Source of the DNA: Nitrosomonadales bacterium
GTDB taxonomy: Bacteria > Pseudomonadota > Gammaproteobacteria > Burkholderiales > Gallionellaceae
DNA length: 64,000 nucleotides
Direction: 5' to 3'
Assembly (NCBI GenBank): GCA_016214695.1
Contig: JACRNY010000002.1
Span: forward strand, 1-64,000
The notes under the pieces are model-generated. The model ran no database searches, had not been told where the DNA came from, and saw nothing but the letters and a program-made list of their open reading frames with translations. Both the position numbers and the translations under genes were made by a program. Positions 1-8,159 of the stretch are shown piece after piece; position 1 is the stretch's first letter; the number at the start of each line of letters is the position of its first letter.

Positions 1-128
1 GTCTTGAGTCGACTCACTCACCTAAGCAAGCTCGTCCGCCTCGACACAAGCACCCACACTAATCGGTTGTTTCTTCTATCTTTTAAAGAGCTGACTTGAA
101 ACTTTTTTCGCTGCCTCAGCGGCGAAGA
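1..128 (-). other. 5' leader of an rRNA operon (16S gene lies beyond the left edge)
   Basis: Read on the minus strand, this stretch holds a boxA-like antiterminator core (CTCTTTAAAA, about 82-91) followed by CGATTAGTGTGGGTGCTTG, a pattern typical of the leader just upstream of 16S rRNA in betaproteobacteria. It lies immediately downstream of a strong stringent-type promoter. The mature 16S start is not in the window, so only the leader is claimed. The boxA would recruit the Nus antitermination complex; that role is family knowledge. Confidence 0.75.
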
Positions 129-135
129 GGTGCGC

Positions 136-163
136 ATTATATAGAGCGAAAGACTTTCGTCAA
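136..163 (-). promoter_or_regulatory. rRNA operon promoter (sigma-70)
   Basis: On the minus strand there is TTGACG (158-163), a 16-bp spacer and a perfect TATAAT (136-141), followed by the GC-rich discriminator GCGCACC. The near-consensus hexamers and GC discriminator are typical of growth-rate and ppGpp-controlled stable RNA promoters. Transcription would start near 128 and run left into the 16S leader. Confidence 0.85.
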
Positions 164-193
164 CTCATTTTTTGCGACTTGCTTCTCAGCGTT

Positions 194-270
<77 letters not shown>

Positions 271-286
271 TCTGAGAAGGGGGCGA

Positions 287-315
287 ACTGTACAGAAGTC
301 GGGCGGCGGCGTCAA
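287..315 (-). promoter_or_regulatory. promoter of the initiator tRNA gene
   Basis: On the minus strand TTGACG (310-315), a 17-bp spacer and TACAGT (287-292) lie just upstream of the tRNA 5' end at 270. Spacing and the C-rich discriminator fit a sigma-70 stable-RNA promoter. Confidence 0.7.
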
Positions 316-412
316 CTTAAAGATTGGGTCGGATTGCATGTTTCACCGATATCGCCCCCGCCCACCTATATATTCAGAACAGAGCGCCCTGCTTCAACGC
401 CCCGAAAAGGAT

Positions 413-441
413 TTGCCCAAGCCTCTCTTTTTATGGATAAT
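413..441 (+). promoter_or_regulatory. possible rpmE promoter
   Basis: TTGCCC (413-418), a 17-bp spacer and GATAAT (436-441) stand about 65 bp before the rpmE start. The match is reasonable but not proven. The rest of 271-506 shows nothing else recognisable. Confidence 0.45.
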
Positions 442-506
442 GCGCGCCCTTAATCGGTATCCGTGCGCGTACAAATGCCGCGCCCAACTTTAGCTAGGAA
501 GACAAA

Positions 507-728
507 ATGAAAGCCGCCATTCACCCTGAGTACAAAGAGATCGCAGTGACATGCAGCTGCGGCAACAAATTCAACACCCGCTCCACCATGAGCAAATCGG
601 AATTGCACGTTGAAGTCTGCTCCGAGTGCCACCCTTTCTACACCGGCACACAGAAGATCGTGGACACCGCTGGCCGCATCGAGAAGTTCCGCAGCAAGTA
701 TGGTTCCAGCACAAAAGCTTCTGCTTGA
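507..728 (+). CDS. rpmE: 50S ribosomal protein L31 (zinc-binding form)
   Basis: A 73-residue protein of the usual L31 length. It carries the cysteine pairs of the zinc-binding C+ type: C-S-C at residues 16-18 and C-S-E-C at 37-40. It would sit on the large ribosomal subunit near the central protuberance. The start is supported by an AGGAAG Shine-Dalgarno 7 bases upstream. A strong terminator follows, so the gene is probably monocistronic. C+ forms are often replaced by a zinc-free paralogue under zinc starvation; no such paralogue or Zur box was seen here. Confidence 0.95.
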   Translation: MKAAIHPEYKEIAVTCSCGNKFNTRSTMSKSELHVEVCSECHPFYTGTQKIVDTAGRIEKFRSKYGSSTKASA

Positions 729-753
729 TTGAACTTCATTAAGCACAAAGATC

Positions 754-785
754 AAAAGGCAGCGTAGGCTGCCTTTTTCTTTTCC
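754..785 (+). terminator. rho-independent terminator of rpmE
   Basis: Stem AGGCAGC (757-763) pairs with GCTGCCT (768-774) around a 4-nt loop, flanked by A-rich sequence before and TTTTTCTTTT after. Confidence 0.9.
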
Positions 786-796
786 GGGTCGACATC

Positions 797-2224
797 ATGC
801 GTAATCTCTGCACAATCACGATCGTCATCACCGCTTTGCTGCTGGGCGGATGCGCAACCAATCCAGTCAGCGGTGAAAAAGATTTTGTCATGATGTCGGA
901 GTCGCAGGAGATTGCGCTGGGACGTGCATCAGACGCGGAGGTACGCAAGCAATACAAGGTCTACGTCAATCCGGCCCTGCAGAGTTACGTCAACGGCGTA
1001 GGCCAGCAAATCGCAGTTCACAGCCACCGCCCCAATATCCGTTACCGCTTCACCGTACTCGACTCGCCGGAGATCAATGCTTTCGCGTTGCCCGGCGGCT
1101 ACGTCTACATCACGCGCGGCATCCTGGCCTATCTGAATTCAGAGGCCGAGATGGCGGCAGTACTTGGACATGAGGTCGGGCATGTCACCGCGCGCCACGG
1201 CGTGCGCCAGCAAAGTGCGGCACAAGCCGCGAACATCGGCATCTCCATCGCCTCCATCTTTCTGCCTGAACTCAATACCCAACTCGGACAGGATCTGACC
1301 AACCTGTTCGGCGGCGCATTGCTCTCGGGTTACGGGCGCGAACATGAGCTCGAATCCGACCGCCTCGGCGCACAGTATCTCGCCCGCACCGCATACGATC
1401 CGCAAGCAATGATCCGCGTGGTCGGCGTTCTGAAAAATCAGGAACTGTTCGATGCCGAGGTCGCCAAGCAGGAAGGCCGCGAACCGCGCCGCTATCACGG
1501 CACCTTCGCCACCCACCCCGACAACGATACCCGTTTGCAACAGGTGGTCGGCGAGGCAGGCAACCTGACCGTCGCCAATCCTGCCGAAGGCCGGAGCGAA
1601 TTCCTGAAGCAGGCCGAGGGCATGGTATTCGGTGACAGTGTCGAGGAGGGTATCGTGCGCGACAACCGCTTCATGCATAAAGACCTCGGCATCGCGCTTA
1701 CCTTTCCGCCGGGCTGGAGCGTGAAAAACTCGACCACGCAACTCGTCGCCCTCAGCCCCAAGGTCGATGCCGCGATCCAGCTGAAGATCGACGACAAGCC
1801 GACCGGCAACGTCACCGAATATACCCGTCGCGTGCTTGGCAAAGATGCCAGCATCGAAACACTGGAAATCGAAAAACTGCATGCCGCCATCGGCGACACC
1901 GGCAAGGTCGTGCTCGGCATCGTCTATTTTGACCGCAAGGCGTTCCATATCGTGGGCAACGCCAAGACACCCGCGACACTGGAGGCACAGCGCAGCGCGA
2001 TGAAGGAAACGATACGCAGCTTCCATGTGATGAGCGACGACGAAAAGAAATCAATCAAACCGCTGACCATCCGGCTAGTTACCGCGCAGAAGGGCGACAG
2101 CTACGCAAAACTGGCGCAACGCTCGCCATTAGGTAAGAATGCGGAAAGTTATCTGCGCCTCATCAACGCGCAGTACCCCACAGGCGAACCCATAGTCGGA
2201 CAGACACTCAAGATCATCGAATAA
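797..2224 (+). CDS. M48-family zinc metalloprotease lipoprotein, BepA/LoiP-like
   Basis: A 475-residue protein with a lipoprotein signal ending in LLLGGC, so Cys19 should be lipidated. The M48 zinc site is HEVGH at 125-129, with a downstream glutamate-rich ligand region EHELESD at 182-188. The last 50 or so residues resemble a LysM-like module (VTAQKGDSYAKLA), giving a possible peptidoglycan contact. BepA-type proteases act at the inner face of the outer membrane on stalled outer-membrane proteins. That role is family knowledge, and the exact subfamily is inferred. It is followed after 7 bp by a membrane glycosyltransferase, probably on one transcript. No strong Shine-Dalgarno precedes the start. 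Confidence 0.88.
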   Translation: MRNLCTITIVITALLLGGCATNPVSGEKDFVMMSESQEIALGRASDAEVRKQYKVYVNPALQSYVNGVGQQIAVHSHRPNIRYRFTVLDSPEINAFALPGGYVYITRGILAYLNSEAEMAAVLGHEVGHVTARHGVRQQSAAQAANIGISIASIFLPELNTQLGQDLTNLFGGALLSGYGREHELESDRLGAQYLARTAYDPQAMIRVVGVLKNQELFDAEVAKQEGREPRRYHGTFATHPDNDTRLQQVVGEAGNLTVANPAEGRSEFLKQAEGMVFGDSVEEGIVRDNRFMHKDLGIALTFPPGWSVKNSTTQLVALSPKVDAAIQLKIDDKPTGNVTEYTRRVLGKDASIETLEIEKLHAAIGDTGKVVLGIVYFDRKAFHIVGNAKTPATLEAQRSAMKETIRSFHVMSDDEKKSIKPLTIRLVTAQKGDSYAKLAQRSPLGKNAESYLRLINAQYPTGEPIVGQTLKIIE

Positions 2225-2231
2225 CAAACGG

Positions 2232-3875
2232 ATGTACGCCTACTACACGAAACTGAAAGAACCCGAGATCACCCCGATCAAGGCAGGATTCCTGTTCCTG
2301 CTGTGCGCGGTGTGGCTGCTCACCGGCCTAGTCGGCCACGACCCATGGAAGCCCGATGAAGCTTACAGCTTCGGTCTGATATACCACATCATCCAGAACC
2401 ACGACTGGATCGTCCCCACACTGGCAGGCGAACCTTACATGGACAAACCGCCGCTGTTCTACTGGACAGCCGCGCTCTTTGCCAAACTCTTTGCCCCCAT
2501 CCTGCCGCTGCATGACGGCGCCCGCTTGGCGAGTGGTTTCTACACCGCTCTAACCCTGCTTTTCACCGGACTCAGCGGACGCGAGCTGTTCGGCAACAAT
2601 CGCGGCTGGCCTGCAGCCATCATCCTCGTCGGCTGTCTGGGCATGCTGGTGCGCGCGCACGAGATCATCACCGACACCGCGCTGCTCACCGGCTGCGCCA
2701 TGATGCTTTATGCGTATGCGCTCAGCCTGCGCCGCCCGAAACTCGCCGGAGTTGTGATGGGCATCGGCATCGGCATCGGCTTCCTCAGCAAAGGCTTCAT
2801 CGCCCCAATTCTGTTCCTGCTCATCAGCCTCACGCTGATGAGTTTCCGCGAATGGCGCACGCGCGCCTTCCTCACCACTGTCGGTATCGCCATCGTCTGT
2901 GCGCTTCCGCTGCTGACGATATGGCCGTGGCTGCTGTTCCAGCGCTCGCCGCAACTCTTCGTCGAATGGATGTGGACGCTCAACATCGGACGTTGGCTGG
3001 GTTTCGTCAAAGGCGGCGATTACAGCGATATCTTCTACTACGTGAAGATATTGCCGTGGCTGGCCTGGCCCGCCCTGCCGCTCGCCGCTTGGGCGGTGTG
3101 GGAAGCGCGCAGGAAAGTGTGGCAACAGGCCGAGTTCCAGCTGCTGCTGGTCAGCTTCCTGGTCATGCTCGTCACCCTGAGCATCGTGCCGGACATCAAG
3201 GAGGTGTTCGCACTACCCATGCTGCTGCCGATCGCGCTGCTCGCCACCGCATCACTCTCCACGCTCCGCCGCGGTGCCGCCAACGCACTCGACTGGTTCG
3301 GTATCATGACCTTCGCCCTGCTGGCCATCGCGCTGTGGTGGGGCTGGGCCGGCCTGCTGCTCGACAACAACGCCAAGATCACCCATTGGCTAAAGGACTA
3401 CCAACCAGGATTCGAGCCGACCTTCCATGCCGCTCCGTTCTGGATCGCTGCCATCACCACCACACTGTGGATCGTGCTGGTATGGCGCGTCGGCCGCTCC
3501 GTGCGCCGTTCGCTCATCAACTGGGCCGCCAGCGTCACCCTGCTGTGGATACTGCTGATGACCATCTGGCTGCCCTGGCTCGACACCGGCAAGAGCTACC
3601 GCCACATGGTGGACGACCTGAAAGAGAACCTGCCGAAGAAATACAAATGCATCGCCGGCGTACGCATCGGCGACAGCCAGCGTGCCATGCTGCAATACTT
3701 CGGCGACCTGAATCCGAAACGCAATGCTTCGAACGTGTGCGACCTGCTGCTGGTACAGGGCGACCGCATTGCCAAACCGATCGAGGATGAGATCGGCTGG
3801 GAGAAGATGTGGGAAGGCGGGCGTAAGGGCGATACGAAGGAGAGGTTCAGGTTGTATCGGAGGGTGAAGGAGTAA
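2232..3875 (+). CDS. GT39/ArnT-like membrane glycosyltransferase
   Basis: A 547-residue polytopic membrane protein. Its first periplasmic loop carries the acidic pair of GT-C transferases (DPWKPDEAYSFG, about residues 38-49), followed by MDKPPLFYW, a signature of the ArnT/PMT family. About a dozen hydrophobic segments precede a soluble C-terminal tail. Enzymes of this fold move a sugar from a polyprenyl-phosphate carrier onto lipid A, protein or another acceptor in the periplasm. No aminoarabinose genes lie nearby, so the acceptor cannot be named. It starts 7 bp after the M48 protease gene and is followed by a repeat region. Confidence 0.85.
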   Translation: MYAYYTKLKEPEITPIKAGFLFLLCAVWLLTGLVGHDPWKPDEAYSFGLIYHIIQNHDWIVPTLAGEPYMDKPPLFYWTAALFAKLFAPILPLHDGARLASGFYTALTLLFTGLSGRELFGNNRGWPAAIILVGCLGMLVRAHEIITDTALLTGCAMMLYAYALSLRRPKLAGVVMGIGIGIGFLSKGFIAPILFLLISLTLMSFREWRTRAFLTTVGIAIVCALPLLTIWPWLLFQRSPQLFVEWMWTLNIGRWLGFVKGGDYSDIFYYVKILPWLAWPALPLAAWAVWEARRKVWQQAEFQLLLVSFLVMLVTLSIVPDIKEVFALPMLLPIALLATASLSTLRRGAANALDWFGIMTFALLAIALWWGWAGLLLDNNAKITHWLKDYQPGFEPTFHAAPFWIAAITTTLWIVLVWRVGRSVRRSLINWAASVTLLWILLMTIWLPWLDTGKSYRHMVDDLKENLPKKYKCIAGVRIGDSQRAMLQYFGDLNPKRNASNVCDLLLVQGDRIAKPIEDEIGWEKMWEGGRKGDTKERFRLYRRVKE

Positions 3876-3895
3876 CTCTTTTCTTATCCACTGCA

Positions 3896-3922
3896 CCGTT
3901 CGCCCTGAGCCTGTCGAAGGGT
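3896..3922. repeat. 27-bp REP-like repeat, copy 1
   Basis: The 27-bp sequence starting CCGTTCGCCCTGAGCC is identical to 26133-26159. It contains the TTCGnnCTGAGCCTGTCGAA imperfect palindrome common as an intergenic repeat in proteobacteria. It lies just after the stop of the glycosyltransferase gene. Confidence 0.85.
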
Positions 3923-3972
3923 CGCCGCAAAGCGGCGTGCTGAATGTGCGGATGGCTAAAATCAAAAGCAAC

Positions 3973-4541
3973 ACCGTCGGGGGTAGCCCGACAGCTAGTT
4001 ACTTTCTTTTGCTTCGCCAAAAAGAAAGTAACCAAAGAAAAGGCGACCCCAATCCGCCACCTCTTCGAGGTTCCCTGCGTTGCTCGGCAGGTCAGGCTTC
4101 CTCATAAACTCGCACGATCCGCTGCGCGTCCACGTGCTCAAACATATTCGTCAGAATTCCCTGACCCGCCTCCGCTACTCGGTGGCGGAACAGGGGAGGG
4201 AAAAGCGAAAATCAAAACCCCAAACCGTAGGTGGGCGCAAAGCGCCCACCTACTCACAAACAAAAAGCGTGGGCTATGCCCACACAAAATCGCCGTTGAT
4301 TTTCCATCCCCTGTGCGCCGCCTCGATATTTCGCAAACAAGCGGAGGTTTAGGCGAGCACTGTTCGAGCTCCGCGGTGGGGCACGTTTTGTGTGCCCCGC
4401 TAGGGCAAGTTGCGCAGCCCCGCTTGTTTGCGAAATATCGAGGGAACCCCGAAGGGGCGGCACACCGGGGGCGCCTTCTTTGGGTTACCTTTCTTGGCAA
4501 GACAAGATAAGGTAACTAGCTGTCGGGCTACCCCCGACGGT
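3973..4541. repeat. 569-bp composite palindromic element, gene-free
   Basis: The ends are a perfect 30-bp inverted repeat (3973-4002 and 4512-4541, starting ACCGTCGGGGGTAGCCC). Pairing continues imperfectly inwards for roughly another 80-100 bp through the GAAAGTAACC(A)AAAGAA motif. Nested inside are a 12-bp-stem hairpin (4227-4253), a perfect 24-bp inverted repeat (4321-4344 and 4420-4443, CCTCGATATTTCGC...) and smaller stems around GTGGGC and GGGGCAC. No open frame in it looks like a protein. The GAAAGTAACCAAAGAAAAGG motif is a widespread genomic repeat in beta- and gammaproteobacteria. This accounts for most of the 3876-4633 gap; the remaining bases show nothing else. Confidence 0.85.
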
Positions 4542-4633
4542 TTTCTTTGAACCCATACAGCGCAATGCCCGTTGGTTATCGGGCCCTATGCATGCTACGC
4601 TTGCCGTTATTATTTATTCGAGAGGGATATGAA

Positions 4634-4786
4634 ATGGACGATGACACAAAGAAGAAGCTGATTCTGGTTGGCGTTGTTGCCGTTGCTATATTGGCTATTT
4701 ATTATGTAGTTTCACCATATCAGAATTGTGTAAGAAGCAAAGGCAACGGCTTTGCCGGTTGGTGCACGATGCATACAGGCTGGTAA
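4634..4786 (+). CDS. small single-span membrane protein, unknown function
   Basis: A 50-residue product: a charged N-terminus (MDDDTKKK), one hydrophobic helix (about residues 9-26) and a C-terminal tail with two cysteines (C32 and C44) and aromatic residues. The start was chosen because AGAGGGA lies 7 bases upstream; in-frame codons further upstream run into the palindromic element. It is AT-richer than its neighbours and belongs to no family I recognise. The two cysteines on the presumed periplasmic side could form a disulfide, which is speculative. A lysine-rich N-terminus before the helix suggests an N-in orientation. Confidence 0.55.
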   Translation: MDDDTKKKLILVGVVAVAILAIYYVVSPYQNCVRSKGNGFAGWCTMHTGW

Positions 4787-4850
4787 TGTTTTGAGCAAGA
4801 AATTGCAGTAAGGTGACGAGGAGAAGAATCCTGATTGCACTTGCTTGTTG

Positions 4851-5051
4851 TCACTCGTCACAGTAAATAATCGTCCACTTTCTTACCCCTTCAAAAGAAG
4901 CAGATGTACCGGAATGAGATCGTTTGAAGTACTCCTTCGGCTTCAGAGCCTTCTCGTCAGTTTTATTTGTCTGTCGGAATCCTTGTTGCTTTAATTGCTC
5001 TTCGAAACGAGGCAAATCGGCTTCAGAACAACCACGTGTATTAATGGCCAC
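4851..5051 (-). CDS. hypothetical 66-residue protein
   Basis: The reading frame starts at a GTG preceded by AAGGAGAG with 6-base spacing, which argues for real translation. The product is soluble and charged, with no signal peptide or membrane segment; an N-terminal part (SEADLPRFEEQLKQQGF) looks helical. It begins 14 bp after the aroC stop on the same strand, so it is probably the last gene of an aroC transcript. I do not recognise the family. Like the small gene at 4634, it is AT-richer than the surrounding housekeeping genes. Confidence 0.6.
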   Translation of the reverse strand: MAINTRGCSEADLPRFEEQLKQQGFRQTNKTDEKALKPKEYFKRSHSGTSASFEGVRKWTIIYCDE

Positions 5052-5065
5052 CGATACTCTCCTTT

Positions 5066-6160
5066 TTAACGTAATTTCACCGTCTCACAAACCACATCCC
5101 CACACTGCCCCCGATTCCTCATCGCATGATCCATCAACACCAACGCCACCATCGCCTCCGCGATCGGCGTAGCCCGGATGCCCACGCAGGGATCATGCCG
5201 CCCCTCGGTTGAAACCTTCACCGCCTCACCCGCCTTGTTGATCGAGTTGCGCTCGATACGGATACTCGAAGTCGGCTTGATGGCGTAACGCGCGACGATG
5301 TCTTGCCCGGTGGAGATGCCGCCGAGGATGCCGCCCGCGTGGTTGGTCTTGAAGCCTTGCGGGGTGAGTTCGTCGCCGTGCTCGCTGCCGCGCTGCGTGA
5401 CGCAGTTGAAACCCGCGCCGATCTCCACACCCTTCACCGCATTGATGCCCATCAGCGCATGCGCGATATCGGCATCGAGGCGGTCGAACACCGGCTCGCC
5501 CCAGCCCACCGGCACGTTGTGCGCCACCACGGCGAGTTTGGCGCCGATGGAGTCGCCGCTCTTGCGCAATGCATCCATGTAATCTTCGAGCTGGCCGATG
5601 TAGCTGGCGTCGGCCACGAAGAAGCTGTTGCCCTCTTCGTGCAGGTCGCCCCAGCTCTTGAACGGGATGACGATCTCGCCTAGCTGTTCAAGATAACCGC
5701 GCACTTCGACGCCGTAGGTCTCGTGCAGCCATTTCTTGGCGATAGCGCCGGCCGCCACACGGCCTGCCGTCTCGCGCGCCGAGGCACGGCCGCCGCCGCG
5801 ATAGTCGCGGATGCCGTATTTTTGCCAGTAGGTGTAATCGGCGTGGCCGGGGCGGAAGGTGTCGGCGATGTTGCCGTAGTCCTTGCTGCGCTGATCTTCG
5901 TTGCGGATCAGCAGCGCAATAGGGGTGCCGGTGGTCTTGCCCTCGAACACGCCGGACAGGATCTCCACGGTGTCCGATTCGCGGCGCTGGGTGACATGGC
6001 GCGAGGTGCCAGGTTTGCGGCGATCGAGGTCGGTCTGGATGTATTCCGCGCTCAGCTCCATTCCCGGAGGGCAACCGTCCACAATGCAGCCGATGGCCGC
6101 GCCGTGCGATTCGCCGAAGGAGGTGACAGTGAACAGGGTGCCGAATGTGTTTCCAGACAT
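5066..6160 (-). CDS. aroC: chorismate synthase
   Basis: The 364-residue enzyme makes chorismate from 5-enolpyruvylshikimate-3-phosphate using reduced FMN, the last common step to aromatic amino acids, folate and quinones. Family motifs are intact: GESHG at residues 16-20, the RRPG-type segment [10 protein letters not shown] near 45-54, and [10 protein letters not shown] near 125. Longer upstream open frame was rejected because family members begin at MSGNTFG. GAGG lies 8 bases before this ATG. It is divergent from tatD with 45 bp between them. Confidence 0.97.
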   Translation of the reverse strand: MSGNTFGTLFTVTSFGESHGAAIGCIVDGCPPGMELSAEYIQTDLDRRKPGTSRHVTQRRESDTVEILSGVFEGKTTGTPIALLIRNEDQRSKDYGNIADTFRPGHADYTYWQKYGIRDYRGGGRASARETAGRVAAGAIAKKWLHETYGVEVRGYLEQLGEIVIPFKSWGDLHEEGNSFFVADASYIGQLEDYMDALRKSGDSIGAKLAVVAHNVPVGWGEPVFDRLDADIAHALMGINAVKGVEIGAGFNCVTQRGSEHGDELTPQGFKTNHAGGILGGISTGQDIVARYAIKPTSSIRIERNSINKAGEAVKVSTEGRHDPCVGIRATPIAEAMVALVLMDHAMRNRGQCGDVVCETVKLR

Positions 6161-6205
6161 GATGTTGCCTCGCATAAACAGTGCATGGAGTTTAACATAG
6201 GCCCC

Positions 6206-6988
6206 ATGCATTTCATCGACACCCACTGCCATCTGGACGCCGCCGAGTTCGGCGATGCACAGGCCGACATCGTGCAGGCCGCTGTGGCTGCGGGTGTGGG
6301 ACGCATGGTCGTGCCTGGGGTCGCGCGCGGTAATTTCGAGGCGGTGCTCCAGTTGTGCGAACGCTTCCCTGCCTGCCTGCCCGCCTATGGCATCCACCCG
6401 ATGTACACCGACGCTGCACATCCCGACGACCTCAAGGTGCTGCGCGACTACCTCGCCCTGCCCGGCACGGTCGCCGTCGGCGAGATCGGGCTGGATTTCT
6501 TCATCGACCACTATGATCGCGAGCGACAGGAATATTTCTTCGTCGAACAACTCAAGCTGGCGCGCGAATTCGACCTGCCCGTGCTGCTGCACATCCGCCG
6601 CGCGCAGGACACCATCCTCAAGCACCTGCGCCAGATCAAGGTGAAGTCGGGCATCGCCCACGCCTTCAACGGCAGCCGCCAGCAGGCGGACGAATTCATC
6701 AAACTGGGATTCAAACTCGGCTTCGGCGGCGCGATGACCTACCCGCGCGCCACCCGCCTGCGCGAACTTGCCGCCACCTTGCCGCTGGAAAGTATCGTTC
6801 TCGAAACCGACGCACCCGACATCGCACCTGATTTTCTGGAACGTGGCTTGCCGAATGAGCCCAAGTACCTGCCTCAGATCGCGCAGACCCTTGCAGGGTT
6901 GCGCAACAAGCCCCTGGAAGAGATCGCCCGGGCGGCCACAGCGAATGCTCTGGCAGTAATGCCCGCCTTGCACCCATGGCCCTTATAA
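6206..6988 (+). CDS. tatD: TatD-family metal-dependent DNase
   Basis: A 260-residue TIM-barrel hydrolase. The metal ligands of the family are visible: T-H-C-H at 6-9, the glutamate of GEIGLDF near 92, histidines in LLHIRRA near 129 and IAHAFNG near 154, and the aspartate of ETDAPD near 204. TatD proteins are Mg-dependent 3'-5' exonucleases or deoxyribonucleases. The conserved N-terminus [10 protein letters not shown] fixes the start, although no good Shine-Dalgarno precedes it. It is divergent from aroC, and its 3' end runs to the start of tcdA. Confidence 0.93.
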   Translation: MHFIDTHCHLDAAEFGDAQADIVQAAVAAGVGRMVVPGVARGNFEAVLQLCERFPACLPAYGIHPMYTDAAHPDDLKVLRDYLALPGTVAVGEIGLDFFIDHYDRERQEYFFVEQLKLAREFDLPVLLHIRRAQDTILKHLRQIKVKSGIAHAFNGSRQQADEFIKLGFKLGFGGAMTYPRATRLRELAATLPLESIVLETDAPDIAPDFLERGLPNEPKYLPQIAQTLAGLRNKPLEEIARAATANALAVMPALHPWPL

Positions 6989-6996
6989 TCCGCACC

Positions 6997-7728
6997 ATGC
7001 AAAACACCACCCCACCCCAATTCACCCGCACCCACATCCTGCTCGGCGACGAAGGCATCGAGAAACTCAAGAGCAAGCATATCTTTGTCGCCGGCATGGG
7101 CGGCGTCGGCTCTTATTGCACCGAAGCCTTGGCTCGTGCCGGCATCGGCAGACTGACGCTGCTCGACCACGACGTGGTGGTGGCCAGCAACATCAACCGC
7201 CAGTTGCCCGCTTTGCTCTCCACGGTCGGGCAGTCCAAGGCCGAGCTGATGGGCGCGCGCATCGCCGACATCAACCCGGATTGCCGGGTGACGCTGCTGC
7301 GCACCTTCCTCAGCACCGAGAATGTGAACGAACTGGTTCCTGCCGATTGCGATTACGTGATCGACTGCATCGATTCGCTGACCTGCAAGGAGGCCCTGGT
7401 GGCGGAGAGTTTCAAACGCGGATTGAAGGTGGCTTCCAGCATGGGCGCTGGCAACCGCCGCGATCCGACGCGGATCAGGATCGCCGACATCAGCAAAACG
7501 AACATGTGCGCGCTGGCGGCGCAGATGCGGACGCGTTTGCGCAAACATCACGGGATCAACAAAGGCGTGCTGACGGTGTTCTCGGACGAGCAGCCAAGCG
7601 AGCCGTTGCCGCCGCAACCCACCGACCGCGGCCGGCCGCGCGCGGTGAACGGCACCATCAGTTACATGCCGCCGTTGTTCGGCCTCATGCTGGCAGGGGC
7701 GGTGCTGAAGCAGTTGCTGGAAGAGTGA
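6997..7728 (+). CDS. tcdA: tRNA threonylcarbamoyladenosine dehydratase (TcdA/CsdL)
   Basis: An E1/ThiF-fold protein of 243 residues with the nucleotide-binding GMGGVGS motif near residue 33 and a NINRQ segment typical of the family. TcdA uses ATP to cyclise t6A37 of ANN-decoding tRNAs into ct6A. A start at 6976 is also open (7 residues longer, overlapping tatD by 13 bp), but neither ATG has a Shine-Dalgarno. A TATAAT hexamer ends 7 bases before the 6997 ATG, hinting at a leaderless message; no clear -35 was found. The stop abuts that of the convergent glycosylase gene. Confidence 0.9.
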   Translation: MQNTTPPQFTRTHILLGDEGIEKLKSKHIFVAGMGGVGSYCTEALARAGIGRLTLLDHDVVVASNINRQLPALLSTVGQSKAELMGARIADINPDCRVTLLRTFLSTENVNELVPADCDYVIDCIDSLTCKEALVAESFKRGLKVASSMGAGNRRDPTRIRIADISKTNMCALAAQMRTRLRKHHGINKGVLTVFSDEQPSEPLPPQPTDRGRPRAVNGTISYMPPLFGLMLAGAVLKQLLEE

Positions 7729-8157
7729 TCACAGGACTTCCCACTCCTCGATCCCGCCGTTGACCACGACGAACAAGGGGTGAACGGCCGGACGTTCGAC
7801 ATGCTCCAGCTTTTCATAGGCGCCGCGATCGCGCACTTTCAGCTTCGCTCTGAGATGCGACAGTTCGTAAGCGACCTGCCCTTCGGTCACATGTATCCTG
7901 GTCGTCGTGGCCGTCTGCACGATCTTGCTCACGTCGAATCGATAACCGCGCCGTTCGGCCTCGCGCTGCACCTCGTGCAGATAGGCCGCGATGGCTTCAA
8001 GCGGCTCCGCATGGCGCCTGAAGCGTTCCAGCTGGGGATGGTTGCGATAGCCTTTGGTCCCGCCAAGCAACACCTGCTGCGCCAGCAAAGTCTCGCGCCA
8101 CAGCGCCACCAGTCCTTTGGCGTCAAGATGCTGCGGGTGCAATGACCAGATGCGCAT
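7729..8157 (-). CDS. pyrimidine dimer DNA glycosylase family protein
   Basis: A 142-residue protein beginning MRIWSLHPQHLDAKGLVALWRE, cut here as M-R-I-W-S-L-H-P, the characteristic start of the Pyr_excise family related to T4 endonuclease V. The first residues carry the catalytic N-terminal region; GTKGYRNHPQL (about 33-43) is also conserved. Such enzymes cleave the glycosyl bond of UV-induced cyclobutane pyrimidine dimers. Its start lies 2 bases after the corA stop, so the two genes are likely co-transcribed. Activity is inferred from family membership only. Confidence 0.85.
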   Translation of the reverse strand: MRIWSLHPQHLDAKGLVALWRETLLAQQVLLGGTKGYRNHPQLERFRRHAEPLEAIAAYLHEVQREAERRGYRFDVSKIVQTATTTRIHVTEGQVAYELSHLRAKLKVRDRGAYEKLEHVERPAVHPLFVVVNGGIEEWEVL

Positions 8158-8159
8158 GG

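Noticed and set aside
3944-4510. 188-codon frame across the palindromic element
   Set aside because: The peptide (VTFFCFAKKKVTKEKAT) is translated repeat sequence; no Shine-Dalgarno or family similarity.
3973-4541. Insertion sequence
   Set aside because: It has inverted ends but no transposase, and no target duplication was identified; called a non-coding repeat element instead.
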